Shown here: positions 22,205 through 35,431 of the stretch, one piece after another
How positions within the stretch are numbered: the first letter of the stretch is position 1
How the letters are laid out: each line of letters starts with the position of its first letter
Assembly (NCBI GenBank): GCA_024760905.1
Contig: CM045729.1
Coordinates: 43,196,080-43,260,079 of the forward strand
Origin: Plotosus lineatus
Taxonomy: Eukaryota > Chordata > Actinopteri > Siluriformes > Plotosidae
Direction of reading: 5' to 3'
Length of the DNA: 64,000 nt
Notes under the pieces: generated by a model
Database searches by the model: none
Seen by the model: the letters and a program-made list of their open reading frames with translations, nothing else
What the model was told of the DNA's origin: nothing
Translations under genes and position numbers: made by a program

Positions 22205-22556
22205 AAGGGCAGTGGTGGCCTGGCGATAAAAAAGGTGCTGGGTCGCTGATCCTAAGGTTGGGGGTTTGAGTCCCACTCTCCACAAGGTTGTCACTGTCCC
22301 CCCAGTGCACCGAACTGGGTTATCAAAGGCTGGCCATGTCTCTCACTGTCTATAGTGTGAGGCTGTAAGAGAGCCATTGCTGATATTCGTAAAGAGTAGC
22401 TGCAAAGCCGTCAGCGTGTTTATGTCCCTTGCTAAAGGGTTGTGTCAGGAAGGGCATCCGACCTAAAAACCTATGCCAAATGAAACATGCGAATCAGATG
22501 ATTTGCTTTGGCGAGCCCTGAAAAAGGGAAAAAGCTGAATGGAAAAGAAGAAGGAG
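22205..22556 (+). mobile_element. SINE-R, complete copy with 15-bp target duplication
   Basis: The head AAGGGCAGTGGTGGCCTGGC carries box A-like TGGCCTGGCGA, and GTTTGAGTCCC is box B, so Pol III transcription is likely. After ~130 bp of family-specific body comes a segment found near the LINE 5' end (GGGTTGTGTCAGGAAGGGCA, TCCG, TGCCAAA). The LINE 3' end follows (CAGATGATTTGCTTTGGCGA, CCCTGAA, GGAAAAGAAGAAGG). TATAAGGGTTAAACA lies on both sides (22190-22204, 22557-22571), a perfect 15-bp duplication, so both borders are exact and the insertion is fairly young. Confidence 0.88.
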
Positions 22557-23909
22557 TATAAGGGTTAAACACAGGACTTTGTGGCATTAATTCATGGGTG
22601 AAAATGATCCTTCCTAGCTCATAAAACCTTTTTTTACAAATTTAAATCGGTGCTATCAGGGAAGAAAAAGTCTATTGATGTGATAATTTGGGCATTCAGT
22701 ACATTCAGATCATCAGCTAGATTCATTTTATTTTCGTATTACTGTTGCTGATCCTCGACCGAACCAACTGGAGTAACATGCCACAAAGATTACATGCACA
22801 AATCAAGGAGAATGGACTGTTCAATTAAGGACATCTGTCCAATGGTATCAGTGTAAATGTATATTACATGTCAGGTGTCATGATAGCGTGGTTAGCAGGC
22901 TAGCAGTACAAGCCAACTGCAGTGGATCCATACCGTGGATCCATACCCTTATTAGAGCCACCATCATGTCTCTGTATGTCTAGATCTTCTTCTCACTAAA
23001 TGAACTCAAAATAAATAACACTAATAAGTGTGAATATTGCTATTATGATGTGTGCCAGGGTTTTGTATTGACTTAGCACATTAGCATCTGAAGTGAAGAA
23101 ATATTTTCTCCACAAGAAACCAGTGATCCTTGTATTTCCTTCCAAGCTTTATTTGTCTTTTGTAATGTTTCTATGTACATTTAATGAGCAGTCATATATG
23201 ACTGGATAGGATACAACCACAGTTATGTTTCTCTTCTACTTTTCTTTCCAAAAATTCAATTTCAAACCCCAGAACTTCTTGACAATTACTGCTTGATGTC
23301 TGGCACATGAATAAATAAATACACAATTGATCAAAGTGTAACAGTCGTCATCTGGTCTTTATTTGATTTATGAGATTCTGAGGGTTAGTTGAAGACTGTG
23401 CATGTTTGTTGGACTAGTTTCCCCAGAGGAAGACAGAAAAACACGAGTTTTCACAGCAGGAGTAGCATTTTCGCTGGTTGTCCTTTTCACACATCACCTC
23501 CAATGTGTTTGCTCTGTGTTGTGTCAAACGTTGCTGAGTATGTGTCAGCAGCCCCAACTCTGTGCTTGTCCAGAGGCGCTCCTTTAGCACACTTCTTTAG
23601 CTATTTATAGTTATCAACCAGCCGAAGGGAGGCATCACAGGAGGATGGCAAGCCGAGCAATGAGCCCAGGTCTGCCTGAAAAAGGCAATGTCTCTTCCAC
23701 TGCTCACGCTCACACTAAGCTAAAGAAAGAGCATGCTTAATAACTGTATATAAACCTGCTGTGCTGCTCACACATGCAGGGTTTGATGTTACTGTGTTGA
23801 TTGTGAAGCACCAAGAACAAACACGTTTCGTCGCGTTGTCCTTATTTTGCTTAGTCAGACTCAGTAAAAACGCCTGGTGTGTACTCAAATCGCCTGTCAT
23901 CTGTTTCAG

Positions 23910-24060
23910 CATCAGCAGGAGCTGCTGGCGATGAAGCATCAGCAGGAGCTGCTGGAGCACCAAAGGAAGCTGGAACAACATCGCCGGGAGCAGGAGCTGG
24001 AAAAGCAACAGCGCGAGCAGAAACTCCAGCTACTCAAAAACAAGGAGCGTGGCCAGGAGA
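23910..24060 (+). CDS. hdac4: hdac4 coding exon: second part of the glutamine-rich coiled coil
   Basis: This 151-nt exon lies between CTGTTTCAG and GTAAGT. It is entered in phase 0 and leaves one base of the next codon. It encodes [40 protein letters not shown] and [10 protein letters not shown]. It matches human HDAC4 residues 114-163 ([20 protein letters not shown] there), with the same charged and glutamine-rich heptads. The first four and next six residues (HQQELL, HQQELL) form a short repeat also visible in the DNA (CATCAGCAGGAGCTGCTGG, two copies). Confidence 0.95.
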
Positions 24061-24447
24061 GTAAGTACACACACACCTTGCATTATAAGACTACTGTACT
24101 TCATTACAGCCGTATTACACTCACTGACCACTTCACCACTTTATTAGGAACAACTGTACACGCTATGAGTATTTGCGCATTCATCTAATTAGCCAATTGT
24201 GAGCCGTGCATAAAAGTCATGTGACATGGGAACTGACGATATAATAGCTGTTGATGCTAGATTAGACCATGGAGTCTGATGTCTTGAGAATAAGCTCCCA
24301 TGAGCAGCAGTCATGAGGTCAAAGGTGAATGGGAAAACTGGTTTGTGCTGACAGGAAGCTTAAGGGTCCACTTCATCACATCTGCACCTGTCCATTTCCA
24401 CCTATATTAGAATACACTGGACAGTAGGTGTACTTATTTGATCCATG

Positions 24448-25560
<1,113 letters not shown>

Positions 25561-25835
25561 TAATAGGTGCCAGTGTTGTCACAGTCGCTCCTTTTCAGGC
25601 AAGCAATCATATGGAGTGATGATATTTTGAGAGGATATTGTTGTCATAGAAACAAAACCGGAGTGCAGCTGAGTGCTGTATGCTTTTCTGCCAGAAAAAC
25701 AAGCATTATATGGACACATGCTTTCTTCTTTTTCTTATTTTGTAGTAGAGAATTTATTTTTGGGAGTTTTTTGACAATAACTTTATTTTCTTTCCATATG
25801 TTTAAATAAGATGGTGTCTGAACCTGAAATCAGCC

Positions 25836-25837
<2 letters not shown>

Positions 25838-25896
<59 letters not shown>
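25838..25896. repeat. (GT)n microsatellite
   Basis: About 29 GT units. Confidence 0.97.
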
Positions 25897-25897
<1 letters not shown>

Positions 25898-27050
25898 TGT
25901 CCGGTGTTCATATGCATTGTAGTGCTAATTGGCTGTTATGGTCCTTTGAGCTACATGACCGTTGTTGAGGACCAGTTCATTGCTAAAATAATGCTGCAGT
26001 TTTCAAGAACTTTTCAAGTTATTTCCTTTCTACCGAAAAAGCAACAACAAATGGAAATAATTTCACAGTTGCAACACCATACTTAAGAAACCATAAATTT
26101 AACCACAGTCTTGTTCATCGGGGATGTGTAGGGTTTGTAGAAGAAATATCTCAAATACTCATCATATTTGTTTTCACTATTTGCAATGATTTAAATTGCA
26201 AAAATCGTGATCCATATTGAATTGAATTGATTTAAAATATCTCTAAATGCCCGTGAATTGCAAGTCCGAGCTTTGTGTTGACTTGGTAGAGTTGCATAGG
26301 GGTGGGGGTGTTCCAGGACGGCCAGTGACGTAACATTACTAACTGTCCATAAGTATCAAAGCGTGCAAAGAGAGGAGGAATATGGACAGTAAGCACATGT
26401 ACATGTGTACTTTTTTTTCCTGACACGCCATCCAAGCAAACGCTAATTAAAATGCGTATATATATTAGTTTAAACACTTAATTCTTACCAAATCAATGAT
26501 GGGACTTTTTTGGCCAAAAAGGAAACATGCATTAATGCCCTTGCATAGTTAAAAAAAATCTAATCTCAGAATGTTTGTTCCAGTAAAACAAGCAGCTTTC
26601 CTTTTTTGCTTCTACTGATTTTTTTTAGAAAACTTTACTGCAGTAATGAAGAAATACAGGTGCGCTTTAAGGAAGTGCCCAGCTCACTATATTAGGTTTG
26701 AAGGAGCTTTGTGCTATGTTGCTCGGGTTTGTCGTACCTGGATATTTGTTATTCTAAAAATATCAGTTTTAGCATTGTTGACATGTGTAGTGCAGCAGAG
26801 GATGGGATACAGAACAAACTGCATGCCTTGTGATTATTTGTTCATGAGGTGTATTGTGATTACTCACACCAAATGAGCATGTTTGCTTTAATTCCTTCTT
26901 CATGTGTATTTAAGGCCTGCAGCAAAGAAGATGTAAAAGCAAAGTGGAATTTTTTTCTTACATATTCCAGGTTGTTATGGGGTTGTGGACACAGCGAAGG
27001 GTCAAATGTGACACAGTATTGGATATCAGTGTAATATAGAGTCAGCGAAG

Positions 27051-30000
27051 AATGCAGCCGTGAGGGGGCACAAGCCAGTGTTCACCCTCACGCCGGTCCC
27101 AAGCCCGGATAAATGCAGAGGGTTTTGACAGGAAGGGCATCCGGCGTAAAACTTCTGCCAAACTTTTCATGCAAATGATCAAAACGAAATTCAGACCGGA
27201 TCGGTCAAGGCCCGGGTTAACAATGACCGCCATCAGTGCTGTTAACCAACAGGGTGCTGGTGGAAATTAGACTACTGTTGGTCGAAGAAGGCCTTGTCTG
27301 TAGGCGGAGAGAGAGGAGGAAAGGCATGAGTCTAGGACTGAGTGTAGGGACTTTGAATGTTGGAGCTATGAAAGAAAAAGCTAGAGAGCTGGCTGACATG
27401 ATGCAGAGGAGGAAGGTAGACATACTATGTGCTCAGGAGACCAGGTGGAAAGGTAGCAAGGCCAGAAGCTTAGGAGCAAGTTTTAAGCTGTTTTATCATG
27501 GTGTGGATGGGAAGAGAAATGGAGTAGGAGTCATCTTGAAGGAGGGGTTGGTCAGGAATGTTCTAGAAGTGAAAAGAGTGTCAGACAGAGTGATGAGTCT
27601 CAAGTTAGAAATTGAAGGTGTGATGTTCAATGTTGTTAGTGCTTATGCCCCACAGGCAGGATGTGAGCTAGAAGAGAAGGAGAGATTCTGAAGTGAGTTA
27701 GATGAAGTGATGCAGAGTATCCCCAGAGGTGAAAGAGTGGTCATTGGGGCAGACGTCAATGGACATGTTGGTGTGGGCAACAGAGGGTACGAGGAAGTGA
27801 TGAGCAGGTTTGGTATCCAGGACAGGAACACAGAAGGACAGATGTTGATCAATTTTGCAAAAAGGATGGAAATGGCTGTGGTGAATACTTTCTTCCAGAA
27901 CAAACAGGACCATAGGGTGACTTTTAAAAGCGGAGGTAGGAGCACACAGGTAGACTACATCTTGTGTAGGCAATGTAATTTGAAGGAAGTCAGTGACTGC
28001 AAAGTAGTAGTGGGTGAGAGTGTTGCCAAACAATATAAGCTGGTGGTGTGCAGGATGACGCTGATGTTGAGGAAGGTGAAGAAGGCAAAGGCAGTGCAGA
28101 AGACAAAGTGGTGGAAGCTGAAAAAGGAAGAGTGTCGTGTTGTCTTCAAGGAGGAGTTGAAACAGGCTTTGGGTAGTCAGGAAGTGCTTCCAGATGACTG
28201 GACAACCACAGCCAATGTGATCAGGGAGACAGGTAGGAGAGTACTTGGTGTGTCCTCTGGAAGGAAAGTCGATAAGAAGACTTGGTGGTGGAATGAGGAA
28301 GTGCAGGAGTGTGTACAAAAGAAGAGGTTAGCTAAGAAGAAGTGGGACATTGAGAGGACTGAAGAGAGTAAACAGGAGTACAGGGAGACACAGCGTAAGG
28401 TGAAGGTAGCGGTGTCAAAGGCCAAACAGAGGGCGTATGATGACTCGTATGATCGGTTAGACAGTAAGGAGGGAGAAAATGATTTATACAGGTTGGCACA
28501 GCAGAGAAATAGATATGGGAAAGACGTGCAGCAAGTTAGAGTGATTAAGCACAGAGAGGGAAATGTATTGACTGATGTCAGTAGTGTGCTGGGAAGATGG
28601 AAAGAGTACTTTGAAGAGCTGATGAACAAGGAAAATGAGAGAGAAAAAAGAGTAGAAGGGGTGACCGTTGAGGACCAGGAAGTAGCAAAGATTAGTAAGG
28701 GTGAAGTGAGGAGGGCATTGAAGAGGATGAAGAGTGGAAAGGCAGTTGGTCCCAATGACATACCGGTGGAGGTATGGAAGTGTCTAGAAGAGGTAGCAGT
28801 AGATTTTCTGACAAGAATTTTCAACAAGGTCGTAGAAAGTAAGCAGATGCCGGAGGAATGGAGGAGAAGTGTGCTGGTGCCCATTTTTAAGAACAAGGGA
28901 GATGTGCAGAGCTGTGGCAACTACAGAGGGATAAAGTTGATGAGCCATACGATGAAGTTATGGGAGAGAATAGTGGACGCTAGACTAAGGGCAGAGGTCA
29001 GCATTTGTGAACAACAGTTTGGCTTCATGCCAAGAAAGAGCACCACAGATGCAGTGTTTGCTTTGAGGATGTTAATAGAGAAGTACAGATAAGGTAAGAG
29101 GGAGCTGCATTGTGCCTTTGTGGATCTGGAGAAAGCATATGACAGGATGCCGAGAGAAGAACTGTGGTATTGTATGAGGAAGTCTGGAGTGGCAGAGAAG
29201 TATGTTAGAGTGGTACAGGACATGTATGAGAGATGTAAGACAGTGGTGAGGTGTGCTGTCAGTGTGACAGAAGAGTTCAAGGTAAAGGTAGGACTGCATC
29301 AAGGGTCAGCTCTCAGCCCCTTCTTGTTTGCTATGGTGATGGACAGGCTGACAGATGAGGTTAGACAAGAATCTCCATGGACTATGATGTTTGCAGATGA
29401 CATTGCGATCTGGAGTGAGAGCAGCGAACAAGTGGAGGAAAATCTAGAGAGGTGGAGGTATGCCCTGGAAAGGAGGGGAATGAAGGTTAGCCTCAGTAAG
29501 ACAGAATACATGTGCGTGAACGAGAAGGACCCAAGAGGAACGGTGAGGTTTCGGGGCAGAAATAAAGAAGGTGGAGGATTTTAAGTACTTTGGCTCAACA
29601 ATCCAGAGCAATGGAGGGTGTGGAAAAGAGGTGAAGAAGCGTGTGCAGGCAGGTTGGAATGTTTGGAGAAAAGTGTCCGGTGTGATGTGTGATAGGAGAG
29701 TATCGGCAAGAATGAAGGGAAAGTGTACAAGGCGGTGATGAGGACAGCGATGTTGTATGGTTTAGAAACAGTGGTTCCCTGGGGAAAAGACAGGAGGCAG
29801 AGCTGGAGGTATCACAGATGAAAATGTTGAGGTTCCCTTTCGGAGTAACAAGGATGGATAGGATCAGGAATGAGTACATCAGAGGGACAGCACATGTAAG
29901 ACGTTTTGAAGACAAAGTCAGACAGGCTAGATTGAAATGGTTTGGACATGTACAGAGGAGGGATAGTGAATATATTGGTAGTAGGATGCTGAGGTTGGAA

Positions 30001-30170
30001 CTACCAGGCAGAAGGCCTAGAGGAAGACCAAAAAGAAGATTTATGGATGTGGTGAAGGAGGACATGAAGGTAGTTGTAGTAAGAGAAGATGCAGAGGATA
30101 GGGTGAGATGGAGGCAGATCATTTGCTGTGGCGACCCCTGAAGGGAACAGCCGAAAGGAAAAGAAGAAGT
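27051..30170 (+). mobile_element. RTE-clade LINE, apparently full length, with 14-bp target duplication
   Basis: TAGAGTCAGCGAAG occurs at 27037-27050 and again, identically, at 30171-30184, which fixes both borders. The element has a 5' UTR of about 275 bp with CGCCGGTCCCAAGCCCGGAT, one long reading frame with endonuclease then reverse transcriptase, and a very short 3' end GACCCCTGAAGGGAACAGCC, GAAAGGAAAAGAAGAAG. There is no RNase H domain and no poly-A tail. Small size, one protein and a short 3' UTR are RTE-clade traits. It lies in the sense orientation of hdac4, inside an intron. The duplication is perfect, so the insertion is young. Confidence 0.88.
27326..30141 (+). pseudogene. RTE LINE polyprotein (endonuclease + reverse transcriptase), few disabling changes
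   Basis: The frame starts MSLGLSVGTLNVG. The APE-type endonuclease shows ILCAQETRWKGS, GADVNGHVG (F usual in place of V) and TQVDYIL. The reverse transcriptase shows FKNKGDVQSCGNYRGIKLMS, DLEKAYDRMP, GLHQGSALSPFLFAMVMDRL and the catalytic MFADD (near 29386). The C-terminus shows RRFMDVVKEDMK and [11 protein letters not shown]. The same frame runs from 27326 to about 29540, broken only by TGA at 27689 (TGG in the second copy) and TAA at 29090. Small deletions near 29560 and 29715 then shift the frame. It cannot make an intact protein as it stands, but the decay is slight. Confidence 0.88.
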
Positions 30171-31012
30171 TAGAGTCAGCGAAGGTTGAAGATCTTGGTT
30201 GTTCTTTTGTTTTTTTGATAGAGATCAAACTCAGCAGTTTTGTATTTGGGCTCCAGTATGTATTTCTCACTTTAATTCCCATCCTCATCACAGCGAATAT
30301 GCGAATGCAGGAATCCTCTTAGCCGTATGTCGGTGAAAGTCCCAGCGTAGCCTGCAGGTCCCGCTGAGACACTGAGATTAGAAAGCGCACTCCTCCTCAC
30401 TACTCCTACTGCTGATCACTCGCTTTCTTATCAGCCACCTGAGATTTTGCTCACCTGTTGCTTGCTGTGAATGTGTGTTGCCTGGCGGCGGAAGTTTGTG
30501 GGTCGGTGAGTGGGGGTGTGAAGCTGGCAAAGGTCTCTAGTGGCTTGTTTACAGATGATGGGGAAAAGGTGGAAATTATAGTGAGAGAAATATGCTCCCT
30601 TTAGAGTGACTGGCGTGGTTTCTGCGGTATTGTTCTATAAATTCACTCTGTTAGAGAAACAGCTTGCCTAAAGAGGAAAAAAAACACTGAGGTGTTTGTC
30701 TGACGGAAACCGTGCTGCACTGTACTGATAGCTAGAGAGGAAGGGGTTAGTGTCGTCACTGATTTGAAAGGAACTTCTGATTATTTTGGTTTATTTGCAT
30801 TGTCTGTATTTCATGCTACCCAGAAAAAAGGAAGGAAACTAATCGAATATTTCTTCTGCTAGAATCGTACCTATAAGAAGACAAGCTGCACTTTGAGTCT
30901 AGTTTTTTCCAAGTTTCCTCATCATATTGTTCTGAACCAAATTATGTTTAAATTTCTAACGATATTTGATGAAAGTGCTTGAGAAATTTACTCATTGACC
31001 ACATTGCTTCAT

Positions 31013-31160
31013 ACTACTAGGGCTATGGGGAAACTGCAGTGTCTTTCAGCTCATGCTGAGCAGAGTACACCCTGCACACCTCACCAGACTATTGCAGGGC
31101 ACAACGAAAACCATTCACACTCACACCTAGGGGTAATTTGGAACAGCCATTTACCCTGGG
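31013..31160 (-). mobile_element. V-SINE-like tail half, inverted
   Basis: AGCTCATGCTGAGCAGAGTA, CACCTCACCAGACTATTGCA and CCTAGGGGTAATTTGGAACA, then GCCATTTA match the V-SINE tail and middle on the minus strand. The head half resumes at 31517. Confidence 0.65.
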
Positions 31161-31516
31161 TTTACGATGTTTGTGATTTGAGAGAATAATGATGAGCTTG
31201 TTGGGGGGAGGGGTACTTAACAGTGATGGTCATTGGGGAACTTGGTGGAATTGTGGTGATCGTGACAATTATTGACTGTCAAACCTTTGTCTTAAGTATT
31301 ACAAAGTTTTATGCTTTAACACTAATCACCTCAATCGTCCTAGAACTTGGGACTCATAGTAGAGCGTAACAGACCTCGATGCACCATCGTACAAGGTCTT
31401 GATTACCATTGAAACATGATTCCTTCAAGTCTCATCTCTTGAATGCACCCTGATTCTTTTGTCTGCCCCAAGCTTGCTCATAAATCGCAAAGCTCCATGT
31501 TTTTTTGAATTGTGGA

Positions 31517-31680
31517 CATCGTTAGTCTAATGTGCATGTCTTTAGACTGTGGGAGGAAACTGGTGGTCTTGGAGGAAACCTACATAAGCACTTTGAGAAC
31601 ATGCAAACTCCAAACAGAAATGCCTGAGCTCGGGAACTTTCTGCTGTGAGGCAGACATGCTTATCACTCAGCCTCCATGC
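31517..31680 (-). mobile_element. V-SINE-like head half, inverted
   Basis: CTAATGTGCATGTCTTTAGA, CTGTGGGAGGAAACTGGTGG, GAACATGCAAACTCCAAACA and CTGCTGTGAGGCAGACATGC match the centre and head on the minus strand. Together with 31013-31160 it looks like one copy split by about 355 bp of unrelated DNA. Confidence 0.7.
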
Positions 31681-32639
31681 AGCCTAGACAAATTTAATAA
31701 ATGTAAAACTCCTCCAGTTGTGTATGCTAGTGTTGTCTGTTTGCTGTTGTAAGGGCGGAGTTTACATTGGTCACTGACCCCTTCGCATCCTGTAACTGTA
31801 GCAAGGATATATCACAGCTAATCAGTTTAACGGAGAGAGTAACGTGATGAAGCAAAAGTGGCTCAAATTTCTTGTTATGCTTTTCAGATTGCGGTTTTAT
31901 ATCACTGTTAAAATCTTGAATGTGATTGTTCAGAGTATGTGAGTCCAGTTTCTACCACACTAGTTTTAAAAAAGTCGTTCCAAAGAAACAAAAAAACACT
32001 TGTACGACAGTTAGTTCTGCCTCATGAATTTAATTGGTTATGCATCAATCCGATATGGCTTATGTTTCCTATAACTAACCTGGGACTTCTTGTATCATAG
32101 TGCAGCACGTCTGTGTTCAGGTAGATTCAGTTCAGGTAGCAGGTTTATATGTGGGAATCATCACTTGGAATCTCTTGGACCGCCATTTACGGCTGATTTT
32201 GGAGGCGGTCTGTCACAAATACGGAGGGAAGAAATGTACGAATAAAGACACGCCTCTAGGTCTCAGGGTTGCCTCTTGCCTCTTAAGTGTTGCAGACTCA
32301 AGTGCCTGATACACCTGCAGGATGATGTTGATTGATCCCGGAGGGCAAAAAAAAATCTATTGTCGTATACTGTAAAGTAATTCTGGCAGCATGGGATTTT
32401 ATTAAGGTGCCAGTCTTTCTGAAAAAATCAACAGAAGCGCTGGTGACATACTCAACAGTCTTTGCACAGGTTTTTGACTTCAACTAAGAAGAAATCCGAT
32501 GAAGATGAAAAGGTAGAAGAGAAGCCAACTGAAAGAAAAGAAAATCCATGTACTCAATCTTAATCTCTTATTATCAGAAGAACTGCTTTCGAAAAGGAAT
32601 ATCACACTCATTCAGTCTTGTGCAGTAATTCCAAACTAG

Positions 32640-32677
32640 GGTGTGTGTGTGTGTGTGTGCGTGTGTGTGTGTGTGTG
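32640..32677. repeat. (GT)n microsatellite, interrupted
   Basis: About 18 GT units with one GC. Confidence 0.93.
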
Positions 32678-34824
32678 CGGGGGCTTCAAAGATCCATGAT
32701 GTGTTCCGAGGGCCTTTTGGTTTTAAGGGGTATTCAGTTTTAAGGATTGTCTCCGAAGAAGGGGATACAAGATGTAAGAATATAAGAACAAGACGAGTCA
32801 ACGTTTAACCCGAGCTGTGTCCTATACTGAACCCTGAAATGCCAGCCATTTTTCTGCATAACCAACATGTATTTTATATATTGGTTCTAGATGCCTGAAT
32901 ATTGGATTTACATGAGTAAACTATGAATAGCTCTTGTATTGTTCTTTTTAAAAAAAAATTTAAAAATTCGGGCAAAAAGGGCAACTTCTGGTCACATGAC
33001 CAGAAATCAAAGATGGCCACCGTGCCAAAGTATGGATCACTCAAACTTTGCTAGCAGGATTGTTGCTCAATGTAATAAAACCTGAAAAAAGAAAATAGAA
33101 TTGAAAAATCTCTATTTGTCATTTAATTAGGTACAAATGAGTCGACATGTGTTCACCTATGAAAAAAGGGAACCTTTGCCAAATTTCGATACTGGTATAA
33201 GTTTATATAGAATTCAGAAATATTTAAAAAAAGTAAAACTTTAAACAGTACATATTATATATTACAGTAGTTCTAATGTGCAACATATTAGGTAACAATT
33301 CCAGGATTCCAAATCGTCTTCGCTGCCGGTGTCCACATGCACACCACTGATCGTTTCCACTGGTATTTTAGCCTAAACCCTGCTGGTGGAGTAAGTAAAC
33401 AGTGTAAGTAACCTCCACTTACTGAGCTACTGTGTTATTTATTTTAATTTTTTTTTTTAAAGTTTGGATGCAAATTGTAGTTATTTCTTTTCATGATGCT
33501 GTTGCTTAGGGTCCCTGTCCAGCTGTGTGGTTCTCTCTAGAGTGCACACGAACTCCATAAACGAGCGCTTTATACTGTAAAACCTGCCCCCGCCTATTTT
33601 TGTTCATTACTGTGATGGCTATTGGTTGAATTTTACTGTGAAAATCGAATTGTTATATTATTAACCAATCACATCGAGCATACAAACTGTCAACTTGTAT
33701 TTACTTTCGTGTTAATGGTAATTGCGAACGTTTGAAAAGACAAGCATGGGAAAGCCGATGAGATCGGCTTTGGCACTGCTAGGGCTAAACCAATTATATA
33801 ATAAAACAACTAAATTTAAGGTTTAGATGGAAAATTTATTTATATTTTTTTCCAAAATGACTATAGAAAAGTTTAAAAATACATACCATGAGTATAAGGG
33901 TATGTGTAATGTGAAAAGACTTCCTACAGTGTACAAGAAGGTAAGCTGGCAGCATAACCAAAGTGTTGATTTCAAAATGGCGATTTTCTTTTTTTTTTTT
34001 TAACGCTTCGCTGACAACTTCCCTTCATTCAGCAATTAATTTGTTCTGTGCTGCTACAGCTTATTTTAATTTTAGCAATGAATATGTTGAAACATAAATA
34101 TATGGTATTTCACATAATGGGCCTTTATTTTTCGTAATTATGTGGGGGGAGGGAATAATTTTAGATTGTAAAAATATGTGCCCCGAAGGAACAGGTTGGG
34201 AAACATTGTGCTATGATCATGTGCTCTTGTGGTTTTGGTGTAAAAAGCTAATAATGTTACTGAACTGATGAATTGATTCAAAAATTGATTCTTTTCTTTG
34301 GTGATAATACAAGCATTTGCATGAGTAATGAGGTATGGAGGTCATAATGACACTGTTCCAAGCACTAATACCTGCATGTGAAAGAAAATGGCTCTGGTAT
34401 TGCACTAACTAGCGTAATATTTTTCATCATAAGAACTTCACAGCATTGTGAGTGTTTACATGAATTTGCTATGAATATGCATTACTTTGTGATTACTGAG
34501 ATTGACATGTTTTTATAACTGTGCCTGAGCACGCCAAACATGATTATTTAAGCTAATGATTTTCCTGGCAGGTGTTGTTATCTGAGACAGTGGAGTTATT
34601 TAGCAGGAAGTCCATGCTTGGGTCATATTGGAGCTGGGAGTATACAGAGAAATATAAAATCTGGGGTTTACTGATTGCAGTCCTCACTCAGTCACTCATT
34701 TGCCGAACTGCTTAATGATGGGGACGCTGCAGTGGAGTCTGAAAAGATCAAGATGGTGAACCCTTTTAATTACAATAAAAAATAACTTTAATAAAACATG
34801 TTAAATATGAACTTACGGAAGTTT

Positions 34825-35178
34825 GCAGCACGGAAAAAAGAGTGGTTAGGACATCCACCTCACAGTTTGAAGGACCTGGATTCGAATCCCAGGCTTGCGT
34901 GTTTCTCTGTGGGCGTTGTATATTGCCCCATGATTGTGTGGGTTTTTCCCAGGGACTTCAGTTTCCTTCCGCAGTCCAAAGACCTGAACAGTAGCCTCAC
35001 TGGCTTTTCTAAATTGCCCCTAAGTGTGATTGTAAATGTGATTGGTTGTGTGTTGGTCCCACGATGACCTCGCAAGCTGTACAGAGTGTACTCTGCCTTC
35101 ACCCACTGTAGGCTGTGGTAGGCTTCTACCTCGCCATGACCCTTTAAGGGTTAAGTAGTTCAGCAAATGTGTGAGTAA
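34825..35178 (+). mobile_element. V-SINE-like element, full length, diverged
   Basis: It has a head (GCAGCACGG, GTGGTTAGGACATCCACCTC, GGATTCGAATCCCAGGC), a centre (GTGGGTTTTTCCCAGGGACT, CCGCAGTCCAAAGACCTGAA), and a tail (CTCGCAAGCTGTACAGAGTG, GGGTTAAGTAGTTCAGCAAA). It ends only about 130 bp upstream of the hdac4 acceptor at 35310, so it may affect intron structure. Confidence 0.75.
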
Positions 35179-35310
35179 CTTGCCAAGAAATTTGTTTCAG
35201 AAAGAATACCTTATATTCCTAAATGTGACTTCCTACTTCCATGTTCAGTTAAATGCTGCACAAGTGTGGTGGGAGTGGCCAGTTTCTGAGTACTGATCTG
35301 TGATTGGCAG

Positions 35311-35431
35311 GTGCAGTGGCAAGCACAGAGGTGAAGATGCGTCTTCAGGAGTTTGTGCTGAATAAGAAGAAAGCCCTGGCCCAAAGGAGCCTGAACCACT
35401 GCATGCCCAATGACCCACGCTACTCATACTG
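35311..35431 (+). CDS. hdac4: hdac4 coding exon: MEF2-binding helix
   Basis: This 121-nt exon follows GATTGGCAG and ends TG|GTAAGT. With the previous exon's last base it encodes [20 protein letters not shown], then [20 protein letters not shown]. In human HDAC4 the equivalent (residues 164-203) contains the amphipathic helix that docks on the MADS/MEF2 domain of MEF2 factors. It is almost unchanged here (KMKL in human, KMRL here). It differs more after NHC, as in other vertebrates. The last two bases (TG) join the next exon's G to make the tryptophan before KTQHSSLD. Confidence 0.95.

Larger units (their letters stand above)
20068..23909 (+). other. hdac4 intron (3.84 kb)
   Basis: It starts GTGAAA and ends CTGTTTCAG. 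It contains an inverted V-SINE (21124-21415) and a sense SINE-R (22205-22556). The other parts (20070-21120, 21420-22190, 22575-23900) show no coding or RNA-gene signal. The minus-strand open frames opposite the two flanking exons are codon shadows of CAG-rich coding sequence. Confidence 0.9.

Noticed and set aside
22211..22280. tRNA-like A and B boxes (also at 9281, 37690, 53164, 62495)
   Set aside because: These are SINE heads. None can be folded by eye into a complete cloverleaf with acceptor stem, so no genuine tRNA gene is called.
28177..28920. 247-codon minus-strand frame rich in Ser/Leu/Phe
   Set aside because: It lies exactly opposite the LINE reverse transcriptase frame and mirrors its purine-rich codons. 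The same is true of 47059-47769, 48138-48986 and 62712-63467.
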